Position numbers and translations under genes: made by a program
Shown here: piece by piece, positions 1 to 17,500 of the stretch
Layout of the letters: each line of letters starts with the position of its first letter
How positions within the stretch are numbered: the first letter of the stretch is position 1
From: Penaeus vannamei
Taxonomy: Eukaryota > Arthropoda > Malacostraca > Decapoda > Penaeidae
Length of the DNA stretch: 17,500 nt
Direction: 5' to 3'
Assembly: GCF_042767895.1 (NCBI RefSeq)
Contig: NC_091572.1
Coordinates: 23,714,100 to 23,731,599 of the forward strand
The notes under the pieces: generated by a model
Seen by the model: the letters and a program-made list of their open reading frames with translations, nothing else
Database searches by the model: none
Told to the model about the DNA's origin: nothing

Positions 1-39
1 CTGCCGTGAATACGTGGTGGAGATTTTGTTTCCTCGGCG

Positions 40-104
40 GGGGTTGGGGGCGGCAGCCCCCCTAGCGATGGTCGCAGGGGGCGCAGCCCCCTGCAATGGA
101 AAGT
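40..104. repeat. Two GC-rich hairpins in tandem
   Basis: Two short inverted repeats of the form GGGGGC-GC(G)CA-GCCCCC lie at about 46-63 and 76-95, spaced by an A/T-containing spacer (agcgatggtcgca). Each can fold into a 5-8 bp G:C stem. They sit at the left edge of the window, inside or 3' of the large gene. Origin is unknown. Confidence 0.6.
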
Positions 105-159
105 CATATGAATAACCATGGATATTTTCACTGTGGGTTATATTATTAGGGTAATTTTC

Positions 160-262
160 TATCCCCGTCCTCCTCCACCACCCTACCTCCTCTTTCTTCC
201 TACTCCTCCTCCACCTCCTTTCATCCACCACCGCCCTACCTCCTCCTCCTCACGTCCGCCGC
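160..262. repeat. Pyrimidine-rich CCT/CCA low-complexity tract
   Basis: Almost pure C/T on the + strand with CCTCC and CCACC triplets. The phrase ccaccaccctacctcctc recurs in slightly altered form about 50 bp later. On the gene's strand this is a purine tract. Confidence 0.7.
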
Positions 263-437
263 TCCGACATCGTCGCCCCCGATGTAGTGCCCAAGTTTGC
301 CGCTAACGGGGGGTTTCCGCACAATAAAACCTACATATTTGGGTTGTGCAGAGTGAGAGGAATCCAACGATACCAAAATCGTCGATATCGGTGTGGCGAA
401 TGTAATATAGAAAATTCCCATTCCCATCTCACCCTTG

Positions 438-1520
438 TCCAAACCACAACGCGTTCGTATCCCAAACCACAACGCGTTCATATCCCAAACCACAACGCGT
501 TCGTATCCCAAACCACAACGCGTTCGTATCCCAAACCACAACGCGTTCGTATCCCAAACCACAACGCGTTCGTATCCCAAACCACAACGCGTTCGTATCC
601 CAAACCACAACGCGTTCGTATCCCAAACCACAACGCGTTCGTATCCCAAACCACAACGCGTTCGTATCCCAAACCACAACGCGTTCGTATCCCAAACCAC
701 AACGCGTTCGTATCCCAAACCACAACGCGTTCGTATCCCAAACCACAACGCGTTCGTATCCCAAACCACAACGCGTTCGTATCCCAAACCACAACGCGTT
801 CGTATCCCAAACCACAACGCGTTCGTATCCCAAACCACAACGCGTTCGTATCCCAAACCACAACGCGTTCGTATCCCAAACCACAACGCGTTCGTATCCC
901 AAACCACAACGCGTTCGTATCCCAAACCACAACGCGTTCGTATCCCAAACCACAACGCGTTCGTATCCCAAACCACAACGCGTTCGTATCCCAAACCACA
1001 ACGCGTTCGTATCCCAAACCACAACGCGTTCGTATCCCAAACCACAACGCGTTCGTATCCCAAACCACAACGCGTTCGTATCCCAAACCACAACGCGTTC
1101 GTATCCCAAACCACAACGCGTTCGTATCCCAAACCACAACGCGTTCGTATCCCAAACCACAACGCGTTCGTATCCCAAACCACAACGCGTTCGTATCCCA
1201 AACCACAACGCGTTCGTATCCCAAACCACAACGCGTTCGTATCCCAAACCACAACGCGTTCGTATCCCAAACCACAACGCGTTCGTATCCCAAACCACAA
1301 CGCGTTCGTATCCCTAACCGCAACGCGTTCGTATCCCAAACCACAACGCGTTCGTATCCCAAACCGCAACGCGTTCGTATCCCAAACCACAACGCGTTCG
1401 TATCCCAAATCACAACGCGTTCGTATCCCAAACCATAATGCATTCGTATCCCAAACAATAATGCATTCGTATCCGAAACCAAAATGTGATCGTATCCCAA
1501 ACCATTACGCGTCCGTATCC
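438..1520. repeat. 23-bp minisatellite, about 47 copies
   Basis: Head-to-tail copies of a 23-bp unit with core CACAACGCGTTCGTATCC, including ACGCGT. The central copies from about 485 to 1300 are identical. Variants appear only at the edges: one base at 480, then increasing divergence from about 1313 to 1520. Because 23 is not a multiple of 3 and the unit has no stop in most frames, long meaningless open frames run on both strands. It lies in the intron 49 bp after the exon ending at 1569. Confidence 0.97.
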
Positions 1521-1568
1521 CTTGCAACAAGGAATCTCGTATCGTCCTCGCCTCGCTAAGCACCTTAC

Positions 1569-13882
<12,314 letters not shown>

Positions 13883-14121
13883 CTGCAATGGAAACCCATT
13901 CATTACAAGTTGGACACCGAAGTAATAAAAATAAAAAAGCAAGTTAGGGTAATATTATTGTAAATACGACGTCCATAACAATACACTGATTGTTGTTTGA
14001 TGTTCTGTCTAAAGAGCAGGCACTTTCTTTGCTCAAAACCATGAAAATGCCATTATTTGAAGTAAAACTGACCTTTTCAGTTCCTCCCGTTGAGAGAGAT
14101 AAAACGTCACACTTACCTGTT

Positions 14122-14170
<49 letters not shown>

Positions 14171-14720
14171 CACCAAAACATTAGATATTGGGTTTGCCAG
14201 CATGCCAAAATATTAAGTGATGGGAAAAGCCTCTATTCTCTTTGTACTAAAATTACTTTTCTTCATACTTATTCATTCTCGCCTTGCTCATCATCCTCTC
14301 CTCTTCCTTGCCTCACCTCACTCTAAATATAGTTAAATCGTATTTATAATAGACCTTACCATTTTTCCTAGTAGTTTAAATCAGAAGTAGCCTATGATCA
14401 TTTTATACCTTTACTTGTGTCAATGGGTTCCTCACTATCATGAGGGTGTGAATAAAAACACTTTGACTTGACCATCACAAGGTACATCAAGGTACTTCTC
14501 ACATGTATGGTCAGATTCGACCATGGTCGCGTTGGATGGAATGAACTATTTCCGAGGTATTGGCAAGAACCGCCTGTCATCATAGTGTATACTGCAATCT
14601 TAAAAATCAAAAATGGTCTTTGACTTCTGGGTGATGATAAATATTGAGGATTACTTTGCGTTTCTTCAGACTTTATGTTCTAGGCAATATACAAAGTGAT
14701 CATCTTCCCTTGATTTACCC
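13883..14720. other. Region upstream of first visible exon
   Basis: AT-rich sequence with (AT)n at 14126-14166. The missing first exon of the XDH-like gene was looked for on the minus strand but no FFVNGKK-type peptide ending in a phase-0 donor was found. A weak alternative, ATG directly before GTAAGG at 14354-14362 (minus strand), is treated in the findings. Confidence 0.5.
14126..14166. repeat. (AT)n microsatellite
   Basis: About 20 AT dinucleotides, adjacent to a donor-like CAGGTAAGTG on the minus strand (14110-14119) that has no coding sequence in front of it. Confidence 0.95.
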
Positions 14721-14753
14721 GTAATTCATTCTAACTCTGCGGACGACAGCTGC

Positions 14754-15230
14754 TTGTCTCATTCTGCTTGGTCCGCGAATGTGCTCTTATTCTCCCTTGG
14801 TAGAAGGATTGGGAACATGGCCATTTTATACCAAACCTCTAGTTTTTTTCAAGGTTGGGTAATGACTTGGGTAGGGGCCTTGGAATGGATTAAGCCGACA
14901 GCAGGTATAAAAGAGAAGGATGTAGTCGTGCTCAAAGTCATGATCAAAGGAAAGCCAGGGGTTGGGGAACCGGAAAAGTCAGTATCGTTGAGGCTAGTTG
15001 ATAAAGGCGCAAACCTCAAAGCCCCTAACAAAGTTACACAATAATTACTGGCCATGGTAAATAATATGCCAGATTACTGCCTAACTCTTTATTAAGAGTT
15101 TACACACCAGTAGAATAGAACACGATCCGTGCGAGGCTGGTCAGTGCTGGAGTTGTCCCAGCAACTGTCCACCCTGGAGATGAAGGTGAAGCGGGCAATG
15201 GGAGCGTTGGGAGATAGGGTGATTACCTGA
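14754..15230 (+). pseudogene. Decayed open reading frame of unknown origin
   Basis: A plus-strand frame is open from ATG at 14754 to a stop at 15044 (96 codons). After 23 codons containing two more stops it is open again in the same frame from 15114 to 15230. The second part reads as a Leu/Lys/Glu-rich helix (ELSQQLSTLEMKVKRAMGAL). I do not recognise the protein. A retroelement or gene remnant is an inference. The opposite strand is also open over 14849-15055, so strand assignment is uncertain. Confidence 0.3.
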
Positions 15231-15530
15231 CCATATGGAGAGAGAGAGAGAGTATGAATGAGTTAGAAGTCAAGCTGGGTTGCTCTTATATCTGATCAAG
15301 TGACGGGAGTGTGGCTTGTGGTATTAGAATCACCCATGTGGCGTTTTTTCAATTTTTAAATTTTTACTGTTGGTCATTCATTTACTTTCGTTTTTTTCAC
15401 TTTTGTATATTTCAAAAGGGATATTAAGATAGGGAGACGTAAGCAGCGGTCCACAAAGACCTGCTTGAGCTATTTGATTGTCGTCTCAGAGAAAGAGAAA
15501 AATATGTAAATGAGAATTGTACATCACTGT

Positions 15531-15790
15531 CACTCGTCACAACCGGCTAAATCGCGCACAGAGATAAACCTGCAACTACAGCACAACAAATCCTATAAAT
15601 GAGGTTTTCCTGTCTTTTGTTTTGCGTGAATGAGTGTGTAAAGTTGTAACTCGTCATGACTGACAATATCGCGGGCAAAAGAGATACATCATCACTCTTC
15701 ATACCTACAACTACTATATCAATAAACCCTATTCACGAAAAGTTCCAATATCTTTTGTTCTGTATGAATGGGTGAGTTTGTGAGTACGTG
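15531..15790. repeat. Diverged tandem duplication, about 117-140 bp unit
   Basis: Shared anchors in the same order occur from 15532 and again from 15649: actcgtca, atcgcg, gagata, then (t)acaactac/gcaactac, a cctat block, tcttttgtt and gaatg-g-gtg. The second copy has extra bases in the middle. Unit function is unknown. Confidence 0.6.
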
Positions 15791-17070
15791 TCACACTAGC
15801 ACAATTTCCGTGGTTCTTTAACGTTTCCGTGTTTTTTTCTCGCTACCGCTCGTATTTTCGGTGAATGCGATAAATTCCAGTCAAACGATAATTATCGTTT
15901 TCGCTGGCAAGTTTCCGTGGTCTTTTTTGGTTCAAATGATAAGCTATAATAGATAATCGGGTAGAGGTTGAAGACCACGACGCGCGTAGATAGAGGAAAA
16001 TGGACACCGCCATCTTAATATATACAAGCCTTATATTTACCGTTAAATGGAAAAAAAAAAACGAATTCAACCTTCCGCAGCAGAGTCGTTTGTTTATGTC
16101 TGCATTTTCTATAAACTCGTTTTCTATACGTGTCTAGTTTTCTGTATTTCCATTTTCTCTAAACGTTTTCTTTGCACTACTTTCAACCAACGTGGAAGCA
16201 TTACCGATTACTAATATTTTAATCCATTATTTAATCCTATTTCTACTAACCTCTCCTCTCTTCATTTTATGCTTATACATTTCAAGTATTGTTCTTTGTA
16301 ATGTATATATTTTATGATTTATATTTTCGTTATCATAACGTAGATTCACTGTTAACAATGTAACAACGTTACTGCCTCTCTACCTTAATTGCCTCCCATG
16401 TCGGAAAAACACAATGTTCATTACTTGAACACTTTCCGGTAAGCTCTTGACGTGTAAGGACCTAGCAATTTTTGTGTGCGGTGTGACATGTGGTAAGTTA
16501 AAGATATTTGTTTTATATTTATAGGTGTTTTAAAGACAATTGAAAAAATAGTGTATCTTTTATCATAGTGGATAAATAGTGTTATTCAAACATATTTTTT
16601 ACGGTAGGTAATGACAATTCGTGGAGGAATATGCCGGTCGCATGCCCTCATATCAGTAACCCTTAAATGCCTCAAACGCAACGCGGCTGACGATTTTATA
16701 ATATATATTCATGTAGATGCGACACCCCCCCCAAAAATGATAAAAGAAAAGTTAGATGCAATTTCACTTTGCCGGGTACCTTGCCAAGCACACATTAAAA
16801 ATGTTGTATCCGGCGGAGAATAAAAAATTTTATTAGTTCCTCCACGCCGCATCTCGTCTGTAGAGTGACAGTATGAGTTTTATATTGTTTAATAATTTTT
16901 TAAATAAATTGACATCGTGCGAATAAGAGGAGGGGTGGGAATTAATTTGATATTTTGTGTTCGTTATTTTGGTTAGCATAACATTTTATATTTGTGAAAA
17001 ATTTGTGTATCGGATATCGGGTTTGTACGCATTACGTTGCGCTTGTTTACTCGAGCGGTGTTTCATTCGG
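15790..17070. other. AT-rich region without recognised gene
   Basis: Contains three copies of GTTTCCGTG (about 15807, 15823, 15911), T-rich stretches with repeated TTTTCTATA/TTTTCTCTAAACG phrases near 16105-16165, and an unremarkable 70-codon plus-strand frame at 16611-16823 that I do not recognise. No promoter, RNA gene or exon could be supported. Confidence 0.4.
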
Positions 17071-17158
17071 TGGCCGTCGGACAAAGTTTAGCTCGTCTTT
17101 TTTATTATACGGCCTCTCTGTTGTTGCCGTGACAAATTTAGGCTCGTCTTTCATATAA
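17070..17158. repeat. Diverged tandem duplication, 51-bp period
   Basis: GCCGT-GACAAA-TTTA-GCTCGTCTTT occurs around 17073-17100 and again around 17126-17151, each followed by a T/A-rich end with ATTATAC / ATAATTAC. Confidence 0.65.
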
Positions 17159-17229
17159 TTACAATTTTTATAGATGTTTAAGTGGTATTTATTTTATTTA
17201 GACATTTACAGGTTGCGATTGACACGTGC

Positions 17230-17376
17230 ATCCCCCCCCCCCCTGGAGCTTCGTGAACTCGATTTCTCCCCCTCATCCCTCTTCCCCTCCCCCTAGGAAA
17301 TTAGGCTCTGCGAGGACCCCCCCTTTGGTGGGGAGGAGGGGGTTCCCCCCCTTTGGAGGGGGAGGGGTACACCCCA
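17230..17376. repeat. C/G homopolymer-rich tract
   Basis: Thirteen consecutive C at about 17232-17244, then C-rich sequence and alternating G-runs and C-runs (acccccccctttggtggggaggaggggg, ttccccccctttggagggggagggg) that form two similar short units and can pair with each other. It resembles the GC-rich hairpin tract at the left end of the window only in composition. Confidence 0.6.
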
Positions 17377-17500
17377 CGTTTGGAACTTAAAGCGTTTTAA
17401 GTAGGGTGCGTCGCGGTCTTCAACAATTACCATCATATTTTAAAATTGGCAAAATTCTCTTGTATTTAATAAAAACTGATACAAGTTTGTAACTAGCTGC

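Noticed and set aside
438..1520. CRISPR-like array
   Set aside because: Units are contiguous without spacers, and the context is an intron of a eukaryotic gene.
236..1563. Open frames of 280-390 codons on both strands
   Set aside because: They are produced by the stop-free 23-bp tandem repeat. The repeat is identical at all codon positions and is read in all frames.
14090..14130. Donor-like CAGGTAAGTG on the minus strand as end of the missing first exon
   Set aside because: The sequence before it is a TA microsatellite, and ATG ATA ACA G would give the wrong phase for the exon at 13882.
16611..16823. 70-codon plus-strand frame as a gene
   Set aside because: No recognisable motif, ordinary length for chance, and no supporting splice or promoter signals.

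Overview
The window looks like intron-rich nuclear DNA from an arthropod, probably a decapod crustacean. This is inferred from GT-AG introns, very long (AC)n, (AT)n and (GA)n microsatellites inside introns, and protein similarity to fly and vertebrate xanthine dehydrogenases. There is no bacterial operon structure, CRISPR array or phage content. The species cannot be told from the sequence.

One gene dominates. It is a molybdo-flavoenzyme of the xanthine dehydrogenase / aldehyde oxidase family on the minus strand. I could thread 20 coding exons between 13882 and 1569. All introns are GT-AG and all junctions keep frame, giving 1061 consecutive codons without a stop. These correspond to roughly bovine XDH residues 15 to 1048. 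The first ~14 codons are missing (upstream exon not identified) and the last ~280 residues lie beyond position 1. Domain order is two [2Fe-2S] domains (exons at 13825-13882 to 12046-12177), a Ser/Gly-rich linker, the FAD domain (exons at 11713-11864 to 7485-7612) and the molybdopterin domain (exon at 6589-6733 onward). All eight cluster cysteines, the FAD motifs, and the Mo-pocket Gln and Glu are present. The arginine equivalent to bovine Arg880 is replaced by tyrosine, so substrate preference may not be that of a classical xanthine dehydrogenase.

Layout by coordinate: 1-430 has a C-rich tract and GC-rich hairpins. 438-1520 is a 23-bp minisatellite of about 47 copies in the intron after the last visible exon. 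1569-13882 holds the exons, separated by introns with microsatellites, a 71-bp tandem duplication, possible piggyBac-like debris and a tRNA-derived SINE-like element. 13883-17500 has no recognisable gene. It contains a decayed open frame, two diverged tandem duplications and a C/G-rich tract near the right edge.

I found no convincing undescribed multi-gene system. The points most worth checking are the altered active site, the Gly-to-Val change before the second iron-sulfur motif, and the minisatellite.
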